NCBI RefSeq assembly: GCF_022539315.1
Contig: NC_066331.1
Location: 11,254,015 to 11,318,014, forward strand
Direction: 5' to 3'
Source: Serinus canaria
Taxonomy: Eukaryota > Chordata > Aves > Passeriformes > Fringillidae
Length of the DNA: 64,000 bases
Shown here: piece after piece, positions 46,804 through 59,275 of the stretch
How positions within the stretch are numbered: position 1 is the stretch's first letter
Layout: each line of letters opens with the position of its first letter
Made by a program: the position numbers and the translations under genes
The notes under the pieces: generated by a model
The model's input: only the letters and a program-made list of their open reading frames with translations
What the model was told of the DNA's origin: nothing
Database searches by the model: none

Positions 46804-49800
46804 AAATGTGGCTGCCAAGAGACAAGCAAAGAGAGCTCCAGTGAGCACAGTCAAAAGCGAGGCTCTGGGTTCAAGGTCATTACAGCCCTCTGGCTGGAGA
46901 TGTGGCATTTTGAAGTTTCTGTTGCTTCCCAGGTCTAATCAGCACTGATGGTCCCTCAAGGAGCTGTGGTCCTTCCCCTTCAGCGAGGTTCTCTTGCCAG
47001 AGAACTGTGAAGAACAGAAGTAAAATTAAAAAGCACTGGGGAGGATTTCATGGAAATGGGTGATGGCTCTGTTTGAGCTGAAAGTCAAAGTTTTGTTTGA
47101 TCTCATTTACCAGTTAGTAAATTAACTAGTTCAGAGAACTGACCACCGACATGGACTTCACAAGTTTATTTCCTTATCAGTATTCTGGGGCTTGTATTAC
47201 CTTCTGTAACAATAACACTGTAAAATTAGACCTGCACTAATGCTAAATTGCAGAGATTTCACAAAAGAGAGTGAACAGACCTAATCTGCCCATCCAGGAA
47301 CTGATTAAAATGAACACCCCTGAGATCAGTGTAGTAAGATTTGACACTTGCAGGCTTGCCATGAGAGACCTGTGTTTGTGCACGTGCTTTCCTCACTAAG
47401 CCCAGCACTGCAGACCCCAACACCCAGTCAGACCCCCCCGGACACTCCAGCAAGTGGGAAGCAGCACACGTCCCATGGAGGTTTCCCTTGATCCAATCCA
47501 CCTCCTGTTTCTGGTTAAGATCTTTTAGCAACTACTTTTAATGCCAAAACACAACGTTTTTCAGCTGATAGGAGATGTGCACATTTCTCGTGGGAAATGA
47601 GAATTTGTTTTAGAGTGCTTTTGCTGGAAGAACACATTCAGTAAGTGGGGGGGTCTTCCCATTTCCCGCTTTTCCTGAAGAACCACTTCATATTTCCTTA
47701 GGAAGTTTTCGTTCTCGCTGTAAAATAAAGCTTGTTTTTAAGCTGGAAGCTTTAGTTGTTTTGGCTGAAGTGGCACATTGTTACCTCTGGGGTTTTAACA
47801 GTGCAATTTTACTGTTTTGAAAAAGCGTTTGAGAGAAACTTACCTAAATGGGAGCTTTTATCACAAAAGGCCATTAAAAGTTTTGGAAGACTTTTGCCTA
47901 AGTAAAAAATTGCTCTTAAATAATGCTATAGTCCTGCTCAGATTTAACTTCTCCCTGTTTATTTTATTTAGTTTCTGCAGCATGTTGCTGGCAGGAAATT
48001 GGAGGCAATCCCAAACTCAGATTTATTAACACACCTTTCTGGAACATGCTACTAGAGATTTATGACTGTCAGCTTTGACTTAGCAACATTTGAATGACAA
48101 ACTCCTTCAAATGAAATAGTTTTCAAAAATCTCTATCCAGGATCAGCACCTTGTAAATTTGCCTGTCACAACTAATTCTGTTTGTACTGTTCAAATTTAT
48201 ACTGATATTCAAGTTTGTACTGAAAATGGAAACTGTACCTAAGCTGTTATTGAGAAATATTATTTAAAACAATGGGAAAAAATAAAGCAGCTTCATGGGG
48301 GCATTTCTGATTTTTAAATTTAAATTAAACAAGCCAAATTTGGAGGTTTACAGAAGATAAAAAATTTACACAGGAGATTCTCAGCACAGATCACCTCATA
48401 GTGATTTTCTGTTTCCTACCAGCTCAGAAAGTCATTCAAACACAGCAGTAAAAAGAAAAGCTGTTTTAACTGAGCACCCTTGGCCCCTTTTGCATCCCTG
48501 AGCATCTGAAGACCATTGATTCCCAGGCAGAGCGAGCAAGCACAGGAGTCTGTGCTGAAAGACATGCTCTGAGAGGTGGGGCAGGACAGGAGGCAGGAAT
48601 GGTGCTTTCATCCCAGGATGCTGTGGAAGAGGCTGGAGAGGTTCTGGGATACCCATGGAGCACTGGCCCTCAAGTGCTGCCGGTGCTCTAATCCAGGGGT
48701 ATTTGAAATTTCAATTATTTATGTGTTCAAGCTGTGGGTTAATGCTGACTGACACTAAAACACTGCCTAGATTTAGCTTCATAAAATTTTTATCCCCACT
48801 ATGAACTGCAAGTCTTTCTCCAATTTCATTTAAAGGAAACACAGTATTGAAAAGCCTACTGAGGAATTCATGAGCAACTAACTACAACCTCACTTTTCCT
48901 CCTAGCCAAATCCTGGGACTTCATTACCATGGCAACATGTCATAATTTTAATTCCCTTCCTGATTGCCACTGCAGAGAAACCAATACACGTGCTTGCTCT
49001 CCTTGCAGCCTGCCATGCACTTTGTAGTGGGTGTAAAGGTTCATGGCATGTGCTTCCAGGGCTCATGATCCAGAAAAGGATGCTGTGTCCTTTTTTTGGG
49101 TTAAACACCCAGAAAAAAATCTATAAAATCCAGCAAACCTGACCCAGACAACTCAGGCAATGCCTGTGGTGTTCTGACCTCTGGGCATCTCAAGCAGTCA
49201 GGCCCAGCCCAGGGCAGTGGAAGCCCCAGGAAAGAACAAGCTCACTGTATGTTGTGGGGTTTTAGGAATTACACAAGAAGGAAGAGCAGCTTCCACCAGA
49301 GAGAACTGGAAAAGGGATGAGAGGTCTTTGTGAGGACACAGGGTCTCCAGCAATCATCAGTCCCTGGTTTGAAGTTTCACTTATTTTGGAAATCATCCCA
49401 CTCCAAAGCACTTACAGGATCATAATCTCCTTGCTGGAATCTGAAATGGGGCCTGAAACACTAACAGACTGATTATTATCTTAATTATTTACCTAGTTTA
49501 CATAAAATCACTTGTTTGAGGCTGAAAAGCCTCATTCAGACTCAGAGCCCAACAGGGAACTCTGGCAGGGAGTCACGGGTGTTTGGTGCTGCCCCACACC
49601 CAGAGCATGGTCAGTGAGCCCTGCAGGAATGCAGATGGGATGAGCCAGGGGTGCACACAGCTGCTCCACCTCTTGGCATGAGCCATCAATGCTCTGTCAA
49701 CCCACGGATTCGCTGATCTGCTGCAGCTCCCCATCCCTTTCCCAGTCCCCCTTCTCCTGGGCTGAGCTCCAGGGCTCCCCTCTCAGTGCTGTACCCCAGC

Positions 49801-51530
49801 AAGGATGGACACAGTGGTGCCCCTGCAGTAGGAATTTCCCTGGGAGTTGGATCTCCCACTGGCAGGAAATTCTGGAGTCTATTCCCACAAGCCTCCTATG
49901 TGCACCAGTGATGGAGCAACCAGAGGGACAGAACCCATGGGTAAGCTTTTTCTAGGGCCCATCACACAGAGGTAAAGGTACAAAGGATCTTCTGGAGCTT
50001 GGACCTGCCCTCTAAACTCACTTGTACTGCATTATACATGTGTATTTATCATGTGTGTGCACATATCTAATGTTTCTTGTATGTATATGTATTTATAATG
50101 CCCAATTTTGTTGCAGACATCTGGAGAGTCACAACTCATTTAAGCACAGAAAAAGCATGGGAGATTCACCTTTCTTTAAGGGCAGGAATAAAGAGAAGAG
50201 CAGGATGAAATAGTGGAATACATGTAGCTACAAGCCAGCCTTTTACCTCACCTCTAAAAATCCAGCCTTCCTTCTTGCTGAAGGGTTGAAATTTCTGAAC
50301 AGAAACCGCAGTGTTTTCCTTCTTTTTTCCTGAGCTTTTTTATTTAGTTACTCTTTCATTATTGTTTTTCTTAATCTAAAAAGTGATCTAAGTAATTATA
50401 ATCATAAAATGGATGTGAGCAAAATGGGTACTGAGGGGTTTATAAAACACAAATTTCTCTTTTCTGGGAAATTTGGTCTCTCCCACACTTAAGTCTTTCA
50501 AACTCTGCCCAGACTCCTGAGGTGGCACGGACCCCGCAAGGCCTGTAAGGGCTGAAGAGGAAATCCCTCCAATTCCCAGCTCTCCCAGCAGATGCAGGAT
50601 TGCTAACACAGCGCTGAGCACTGCCCGGGACGCTGCCCTCACTGCAGGGGGAGGGATCCTCATCGGGCAGAATCCAAGAAATTTCTAAGAAAAGAGTTTG
50701 GCAGCAAGGGGCATGCACAGAAACATCTTTGGTGGGGGCGAATCATTGAGCTGGACTTGCTCAAAGCTCCCCCATGACCACCAGGCTGTGGCCAACCTGC
50801 AGCAGGTAACACACACCCTGCAGGAGTCAGGTCCTCAGCCAGCTAAGGACTCCATTTGGTTTTTAATTCTTTTTAAACTGTTTTCTGAAAACAACCCAAG
50901 AAAAACTTTCCTTGATGTTCACAAAGCTGTTACTGGCAAAATATCACCGATGTGAAAACAAGGAATCTTTCTTAAAGGTTGAATGTATCCAAAGTGCTCC
51001 AGCCTTTTCTTTTTTGCTATTCCTCTATTCATTTTTAAACTGATAACTACTCTCTGCATTTTAATTTATGCAGAAAGGGGGAATTCCGCTGTGATTTAGG
51101 AATGGAAAACACCATCTCTTAGCCTGAGAGATCATGTAACCTCCATTAAAAAATAACTTTTATGTCCAAATTACTAGAAAATCCTCAGAGTGTGTCGGGT
51201 CTGAATGCTGTGTCCCCTGGCTCCAGAGAAGCTTCTCACCCCATTGTGCAGTGGCAGGTAAGAAGCTCAAGTCTGGTTTTATGTCAAACACCTCAGCACA
51301 CGGAACCTGTGTACAGATTCCAGGGGAGTCGACAGCGTTGGCAAATTAGGTATCCCAGGTCCTCTGGTGTCTGAAATGAGCTGCAGTACATCCCAAATAA
51401 TTCAACTCCAGGTTATTCAGGGGTATGGACTAAAATCTTCTCTACAGATCCTTCCAGACCTGTTGTTCTGACCAGAAAACCAATGATGATTTTTTTGAGA
51501 AGACTTTGCTTCATAGCTGCTTCCTGTCCA
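46804..51530. other. 4.7 kb of unique sequence, no gene recognised
   Basis: AT-rich between about 47520 and 48380 and around 50030-50440, GC-richer elsewhere. A short TAAT-rich patch (49460-49510: GATTATTATCTTAATTATTT) may be regulatory. Open frames are all under 95 codons. A donor-like CAG|GTAAGA at 51255-51263 ends a 32-codon frame; without an acceptor or homology I do not call an exon. Confidence 0.5.
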
Positions 51531-51974
51531 CAGAGGGCTGGAGCAGCTCTGCTGGAAGGAAAGGCTGAGAGGATTGGGATTGTTCAGCCTGGAGAAGAGA
51601 AGGCTTTGGGGTGACCTCATTGTGGCCTTCCAGCCCCTGAAGGGAACCAACAGGAAAGATGGAGAGAGACTGTTTATAAGGGCCTGGAGTGCCAGGACAA
51701 GGGGGATGGCTTCACACTGACAGAGAGTAGCATTAGATGGGATATTGGGAAGACATTTTTCCCTGGCAGGGGAAGATGCCCTGGCACAGGGTGCCCAGAG
51801 CAGCTGTGGCTGCCCCTGGATCCCTGGCAGTGCCCCAGGCCAGGCTGGACACTGGGGCTGGAGCAGCCTGGGACAGTGGGAGGTGTCCCTGCCATGGCAG
51901 GGTGGCACTGGGTGGACTTTAGGGTACCTTGTACCTTTCAACCCAAACCCTTCTGGAATTCTGTGATTCACTGA
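51531..51974 (+). mobile_element. CR1 LINE copy, near-identical body to the one at 30.7 kb
   Basis: Starts abruptly at CAGAGGGCTGGAGCAGCTCT after unrelated sequence and follows the CR1 order to CTTTCAACCCAAACCCTTCT and a GATTCACTGATG end. Positions 51531-51897 align without gaps to 30742-31108 and differ at one base (51774 A, 30985 G). Beyond 51897 the two copies diverge sharply: here the 3' part reads CAGGGTGGCACTGGGTGGAC and contains an extra TACCTTG-like insertion before TTTCAACCC. The antisense 184-codon frame is shared with the other copy and is not a gene. Confidence 0.96.
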
Positions 51975-54900
51975 TGCTCAGGACATGAAGATACAACCCT
52001 GAGCTGTCACACAGTCTCCCTGCAATCAGAGCAGAGAAAGAGCTAGTGCCAGAGGATGGTGCAGTTCACACTAAAGTAGAGGCCTGAGGTAGAGAAATTT
52101 TCCTCCTCCTAATATACAGAAAGCAGCGATTTAGAATGTACATCTACACAAAACCTTCACCTGCAGCACCAGACAAGACAAGTCCCACCTTCACCTCATA
52201 CAGTTCAAGTTCATCTGCTGGGAAAACCCTGCAGGGTCTCCAGGATGAGTTTGCCTCTGTCCTGGCTCCAGGGGTGAGGATCAGCATAGTCAGATGCAGG
52301 ACAAACAATCTCATCACAGGTGACAGCAGGACCCTCCCAGGAAAGCGTGGAGCTCTGTGGAGTTCTAGGAAGAACACAAGGCACAGAGAAGTGCCTGAGC
52401 TAGCGACAGCATGCCTGACCTCCACAGCAGGTTGATTATCTCTGCTCAAGGCATCAATGATCTGATGCTCTCCTCAGGTTTTCTTCCCAAATCCATAACC
52501 AAGTGCAGAGTATGCAGTCATTTAGACCTTGGTGAAACTCTGGGAAGGCAGGGGTAGTATCTACAGCTCTGTGAAACAACGTGCATTCTTACACTAAATA
52601 TAATTTTTTTGATGTGCTGATTTTTGGCAACATGTGAAGCAGCAAAGTCAGTCAGAGCTTTCATTTCTCTAACCAGCTTTAAGGGATTTGCAACATTATA
52701 CTCAGTTATTGGAGAACAGGAGGAAATTGTTTGTCTGATTACAAACCTGTTATTTATTGTGCATAAAGAGCACAATCACCTAATGCAGGATATTTTATCC
52801 CAGTTTTAGGGAGGTGGGAGTGGAAATCAACAGTCCTGTCCCACCGAATGACATAAACCCACTCTGATCTCAGAAGTCACCTCTTGAATACTAAAGAGCT
52901 GGAACATAAAGGCTTTTAAAGAATATAGTTTCCAATTAGGTCATTGGTTTCAAACAGAGGGTGTATAAAATTAGTAACATTTGGTGGCAAATTTCTTTGA
53001 AGTTCTCATTAATCTTGGTCTTGGATTTGAACTTTTCTTGGCAATATTCCTTATAGAATTTGGATCTCAGTTCTGTCAAAACAACTGATTAGCCCCACAG
53101 TTTGAAGGCAGGGGGGATTAGGTAGGGCGGGTGTTAGATTTCATGAAAGGCCTATTTACCTACTCATTTAGCATGACCAAATGGGAGGGCAGCCAGCAGG
53201 GGAGACGTGTTGGAAAGGTTCCAGTGCTCCTGTCTAATTAGGGATCTCCACAGCAAAGGGTAGCAGTGGATTTGTGAGAGCAGCCACTGTTCATATGCAG
53301 CTGCCCACTGGGTCTGGGCAAGGGCTGAGGGCTTCCCTTGGCCTGTGGTGGCTCTTCTGCATAATTGACTGCCCACTTCCTCAGCTCTTGGGAAATTAGC
53401 GGGAAGGAAGAAATACTTTGAGGGAACATCTTCAGGTGGTGTCTTTTCTTCTTTGTGAACAGCCCAAAGCAAACTTCCCCCCAAAATCAATTGAACTCTT
53501 TCCATCTATTCTAACACATTCAACACTAGGCTTCTGAATAGCTCAGAATCACCAAAACCAAGAATTCTTAAGAAACTCAGTGGGAAGTTCTCATGTAGCC
53601 TCTGTCCAAGGCTCAGTAAGTTTGCTTCATTACTTAATGAACCAAAGCCCAGAGGAGAAAACACACAGTGAGTCACAGAGGGGGTGAAGCTCGAGAACCT
53701 CTCAATAGGACCTGCCACAACGAATCAGACCTGGGCACGCTCGTGTCCACCACGCACATCTCCTTCCTGAGGCACCAACTAGACAAAAAAACAAAGGCAG
53801 ATGCCAGGAGGCCTTTCCTGGAAATCACAACCCAGCAGCAGAGACCTGTAAGGAGAATGCCCAAATTTGTATGAGAAAAAAGTGCTCTGTCTTACTGGAG
53901 TGAGAGACAGGCTACTGCCATCCCTGGGCTGCTGCCATCACTGGGGACAGCTGATCCAAGCCAAGACAGAGAGCCAGCCCTGGAGGTGCAAGGCCAGTGT
54001 TCCTTACAGGTCAGCTGGATGCACCCAGGCTTGGCACAGCTTCAAGCCTCTGGTCACCTCCTGCAGCTGCTACTCACTCTGGGGGTACCAGGGTGGGCAG
54101 GAACAGCATTCCTGGGTGGTAAAGCTGCATGAGGCACGAGCCAGCCTTCCCAGGGCTTGGGGGCTCCCTGGGAGCAGTGCTGCTCCTGCCTGGGCTGGGA
54201 AACTGCCCTGGAGAGGAAGAAGCTCATGAGGAAACTGCACCTGGTACAGCAGCAGCAACACTTGGTAGGGAGGAATGATGACGCCAGTAGAGTGCTCAGT
54301 CACAATAACATGCTATAAAAATGTTAAACTCATCTTTTCCTTGGCAGGAAATATCCCCAACCTTTAGGATTCTGCTTTAATTTGAGGAAATTATTGGTTC
54401 AGACCTTATTTTATGTAAAAGTCTTGCTTCCATCCGTAGACAACCTATCTTAAACATTTCAGCAGTGATCAGAAAGTCTTCTCTTAGAACAAAATGCAGT
54501 ATCTGCCCACAGCTTTTGTTCTCACCATCCCTGACATCCAGCTTTCAGCACAGATCCAGCCTCACTGGCTTTAGAAGGAACTCAACATCAACAATGTCTG
54601 TACATATGCAGAGGTGTTTGCAGGATCGTGGCCACAACATTAGTACAGAACTAACTTTAAAAAGCCTAATTAGGGTCATTCTGCAATAGTGTGAAAAGTA
54701 GCACTGATACTTATTGGCTGGGGAGGGAGAAATCACAAACACTTTCCCACAAGTTGGTGACCTCAGGGTAGAACTTCAGAAATTCTCCTATAAAAGTGGA
54801 GCCACCAAAAACCAGGTTGGCTGCACTTAGACGAGCCATGGAAATACTTTTTAAATTTTTTTTTCCAGCAGAACTTTTTGGCTCTGAACCATTTCTTCCA

Positions 54901-55279
54901 TACTTTGGGGCTCAGTAATGTCTCTCAAATACTAACATCAAAGCATGAAAGAAAATAACCCAGAGGAGGAGAAAAAGTGTTTAAGAGCCATTTTTGAAGG
55001 ATTAAATTCTAAAGAAGGGAATACTTTTAGGGTGCTCAATAACAGTCACACATGTAAAAAAAGAAGTGTCTTGTGGCACTTGTTGTCTTGCCATCTTCAG
55101 AAATATAAGAAAGGCGCACAGGTGGCAGGTGGCACAAATCCAGTTCATTCACCTTCTGGTTTTGGGACTTTGTTTTGCAACCGTTAATGAAAGTTTTCTC
55201 AATAGAGCAAAGCCATTTCCTCTATTTTTTCTCATCCCTCTGTCACAGTGGACGTGCCACATAGTCCCAGAAAAGTCTG
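51975..55279. other. unique sequence, no gene recognised
   Basis: Mixed composition with an AT-rich part around 52580-53100. Open frames up to 120 codons (+ strand, 53867-54229) are Ser/Cys/Trp-rich and unremarkable. No repeat recognised. Confidence 0.5.
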
Positions 55280-55370
55280 AGTTTGAAGGGGCCTGCAGGA
55301 GCACCTTGTCCCATCTCCCTGTCGTGGCTGGGGACGCCTTCCACTAGAGCAGGTCCTTCCAGGCTGGCCC
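55280..55370 (-). mobile_element. probable old CR1 LINE fragment (antisense)
   Basis: GTTTGAAGGGGCCTGCAGGA, GCACCTTGTCCCATCTCCCT, GTGGCTGGGGACGCCTTCCA and CTAGAGCAGGTCCTTCCAGG match, with many differences, the reversed CR1 3' sequence (GGAAGGGACCT, CATCTC, CCCTGxCATGG, GACACCTTCCACTAGACCAGG). The tail is not recognisable. It could also be another CR1-tailed element. Confidence 0.65.
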
Positions 55371-58300
55371 CAAAACAAAGCAAGCAACCCAAACCCACAG
55401 AGTGCTCTGGGCTTTCCAGCACTGCCCTGCCTGGCCCCAAAGCTCATGTCCAAATCTTCCTCAAGCCCAAAGGCTGGAGCTGTCCCTGAGCACTCCAAGG
55501 AGGCACCAGCAGCGGTTTGAAAGCTGGATGGTTCCTTTGTGTCCTTCCTGAGGGTAGACCAGAACCTTCCCTGACCCACGGGATGCCACGTTGAGTGCTT
55601 CCATCATGTGCTGGCAGCACATGTGTGCTCCGCAGGAGACAGAAGGTGGGAGTTTTCCAGGGTAAAGCATTTCCTCTGGTTCGTGTTCAATTAAAAATCA
55701 TTTGGTGGCCTACAGCAGCTTCTCATCTGACCTATGGTAAAACCACTATTTCAGCACAATTTACAGCCTTTTGGGGAAAGGAGAACTCTGTTATTGAGTA
55801 ACTTCCCTGCTTGCCCTCAGGAAGGTCAGATCCTTTTGTTCCCTGTCAGAACAGTGAGAGCTATAAACTACAGGAGGGAGAGAGTGTTGGGAGCTTGTAC
55901 TTGGAGCAGTGTACCTGGATAACCCTGCAAACAGCCCTACAGTGCAGGGAGGTCACTCACGGAGGAGTGGGATATTATGGGACTGAGTCATCAGAGCAGG
56001 AACATCCAGCAGTGCAGGAGGGCAGCTCAGGGTGCTACAACACAAAGCCCAGGGGTTGGATGTGCCTTGATGAGATTTAGATAAAATCTGCTGCTTAAAA
56101 CCAACAGTTCAGTGGGAGTTCCAGAAGGAGCTGATCCCCATAATTTCCCCTTGGTGGCCTTTTTTTTTCTGTTAAGAGATGGAAAATAGTACAGTAAGGT
56201 TCAGCTGCTGGCACCTCTGGAGCACGGTGTGGGACCAGCTTTGCTGCCAGGCTGTTGTCAGCAGCTGCCTCAGCTTGCAGAGCACTGTAAAGCTTGTATG
56301 GGCTCATAGCACTGCAGAAAACCCAGGGCTAAGCCAGGAAAATGAGATTAACTTGACAAGGAGGCTCCTCCTCCAAGAGAATATTAATTAATAAATTTTG
56401 AAATAAAAATTTTAAAAAGTGAGTAACATTATTTGTATGCTGCCTCATGTCCAATGTTTCATAGATCTTTAACTGTTATTATTTTTGACACCTCAGGTAG
56501 GTTCACATGACACAGACAGTAGAGGGACAGAGAAGCCAGCTGGACGCACCACTAATTGTTATACTGTTTTTCCATGAACCTCATTCAATTTCCAACCAGG
56601 AGCTTAGGGAATAAAGGTCAAAAAATCCTCCAGGCTCAGAAAATTCACAAGAAAGAGAAGGAAACAACTTCCATCGTTGCTACACATTTGTTAACATTTC
56701 ATTTCACAAGAAATCAATACAGCCCAAACATTTCTGCCAAAAGCACAAAGGAACAATGGTTCAAGGGCTGCAGAACATGGAGATTTTTTTTATCACTTCA
56801 CCAAGGTATAAAACAAACACTTTCCTTCTGCCTCCCTGTTTATTCTGAAAAATATTTGTCCAAGAAGAGCAGAAACTTATCTCCAGGAAGTTTACTGAGG
56901 GAAGATAGTGGATGAACAGAGAATCAAGAAAAGCATTTTGAACAGTGCAGGCAGAGATGTCAAAGCAGCAGTTCTTCCCAACATCATTTTTACCTCAGTT
57001 TGCTTGCTCAGCCTGACAGTCAGCATCTTATTATGCAGCCCCGGCATTTCTCTGCAATTTAAACAAGGAGTCAGTAATGGTATGTGATCTTCAAGGTCAC
57101 TTCTGGAGAGTTGTCTTTAGCCCAGTGCTCATCAGCTATTTAGGACTAAAAATGACAATTTCAGTAAAGCAAATTAGATCCTGGATGTATAATACACTGC
57201 AGCAAATGCACTGGAAATTATCAGTGGGGGATCCAGCGTGGAATATCTTAGCTGTCATGTGCATGAAGGAGCTTCTGGGATCAGGAAGCATTCCAGTGTA
57301 GCCCTCAGAGAAAGAACAGCCCCTTTTCATTTATCTCCGGGTACACAGATTTAGAACTGTAGCATTCTCTTCCTATTGTATCTGGATGCATCAGCCTGTT
57401 TAGGATGTATTTCCTTGGAGGTTCATTACCTTGCAAAACAAGAGTTCATCTCTGCCACGCAGAGGGGAATATCACATTCTGCACATCAAAAGATCCTTTA
57501 ACCTGTCTTAACTTTCCATTCTTTCTTTTCCCATGCTCTTATATGAAGAGAATATTTTTCTTCCTCCATTCAGTAACTGTCTCCTGACTGCTTTAGCCAG
57601 TAATTTCCTGGGGCTTCACAGCAATTCCTGTGATGAATAATGATGTCACCAAGGCCAGGCTTTGACACCACAGAAGAAAAAGGGTTTTTGGGGGAACAAG
57701 TGGATTTATTTAGATTTAATCCATGTTGGTAAATGACACACCATGTGTACTTATGAAACTATCAGGAAGGAATTTCTCAGGTCATAGTGAGGCTAACCAA
57801 GGTCTGGGAAAAGGAAGAATATTTAGCAATGCATATAATGAATATTGGAGTCAACTTGAAGAGAATGCTTGGAGGGATTGGTGGTCTTACTCCTGGTGGA
57901 AAGAAGGTGATCTCGATCCATGGGCCCACTGAAACACAGCACAAGATGGGGACAAGATTGTGAATGGAAGAGGAACATATTTAAATTTAGCTGCCAGTAA
58001 TTTCCAATGGGCAACTTTTGATGCCTTTCCCCACTTCATAAGGACATCATAAAGAATGACTTGCAAAATTATCATATTCTTAATTCCTATCAAAGTTCAT
58101 ATACTATCAGCTCTGCTTTGCACACAAATCTAACACATCCTAAGGCAGGGCTGTGTCCCTGACTTGACTGGAGGTGGCAGAACCAGCTCTGGAGCAGGGT
58201 GTGCTGCTGGGCTGGGTGAGCATCCACTGCTGCAGACAAACCCGTGCACAGTGTCTGAGCAGCATTCAGATTCTCGGGGCTTGCATTTATTAACATGCCA

Positions 58301-58555
58301 ATTTCTTGGTTAAGATGAAGGGGGGAGGAAATCTTTCAAACAAGCTTGCAAATGGGATTTTTTTTCCCCTCAGTAGAATGACAGCTTTTGTATATCAAGT
58401 GTATTCCTTCTGGCTACACTGCACACACAAGGAAATTTTGAGCAGCATAATCCCATGTGTACAGGTTGCTGACTTAGAAAATACCTTCCCCCAAAACAAA
58501 GTCTAACATCAAGGACACAACCCAAAACCTGAGCTGGCTGTGGTTAGCAGATTCC
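55371..58555. other. unique sequence, no gene recognised
   Basis: AT-rich around 56380-56420 (ATATTAATTAATAAATTTTG) and 57140-57240. Open frames up to 119 codons (+ strand, 56556-56915) show no domain. No interspersed repeat recognised. Confidence 0.5.
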
Positions 58556-59275
58556 TCAGTCTTGCACAGCCTTGCACTTCACCCAGCTCCTCTTGAGTCC
58601 AGCAGAATGGAGCAGCTTGTCCTGTGAGCGTCCATCACGAACACATGGACTAGCAAACTTCAGAGTTACAAAAGGATTTTGTGCTCCCTTGAAAAGGGTG
58701 GCCAGGACCACAGTGTCTAGTGGACAGTGTTTCTTTAGTTGTTTCTTTTCATAGTGAGTACTGAAAGAGTGTAACAGCCACACAAGACCTCCCTGGCTTC
58801 CAGTAGTAGAAAAGCTCCAAGTTTTGCCAGTCATTTCCAAAAAAAAAGTATCTGTTATTTTTTCCAAAAGAGATATCATAACAGTTAGAAACATCACAGC
58901 TGCTCCCTCCAAAAACTTGTGTTGGAGCAGCAACCAGCCTCGTGAGAACTTTACCAGTTACACCTAAAACTACCTCAGGACTGAAACCTTGAGAGGCAAC
59001 TGAGCAGCAGGAAACACACAGTTCAGGCATGTCACAGTGATTTAGACTGTCTTGAAATGTCCCTAAATCTTCTGAAGTTGCCATGCTGGCAACTTCAGAA
59101 GACTCCAACACCCCAAGGCTGGGAACTGGACCAATTTGCTGAGAGCTCACAGACATGAGATTAAAGCCTAAAACATTAAGACCCTTCTGGGGTTTGAGTT
59201 TTCCCCCATTTCCTCTCTCATTGGAATCAGGAAGTGCAAAGAAGCAATTGTGGAAATAAAACTTAGTTTCTTTTC
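58556..59275 (-). pseudogene. possible broken gene or pseudogene, parent unknown
   Basis: On the - strand one frame is open from just after a TGA near 59276 down to a TGA at 58749-58751, about 175 codons, with first Met at 59156. A second - strand frame in another phase is open from at least 58933 to a stop at 58556. The composition is more protein-like than other frames here: the first reads with mixed hydrophobic and polar residues (for example SSEVASMATSEDLGTFQD), the second ends in a Lys-rich stretch with KKQLKKHCPLDTVVLATLFK. The switch of phase would fall in 58749-58933, where an A9 run (+ strand 58839-58847) is a likely slippage site. I cannot name a family. It could be an old retrocopy, a last exon plus 3' UTR, or chance. 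No clear poly(A) or target duplication was found. Confidence 0.25.
59068..59102. repeat. perfect 16-bp palindrome with 3-base loop
   Basis: TCTTCTGAAGTTGCCA (59068-59083), loop TGC, then TGGCAACTTCAGAAGA (59087-59102): the arms are exact reverse complements. It would form a stable hairpin or cruciform. It lies inside the possible pseudogene on the - strand, where the two arms fall in the SSEVASMATSED stretch. It is too short and too perfect for a typical miRNA precursor; it may be a recent templated inversion event. Confidence 0.97.

Noticed and set aside
51162..51263. Short frame ending exactly at CAG|GTAAGA
   Set aside because: Only 32 codons, no acceptor with a polypyrimidine tract in frame, no homology recognised.
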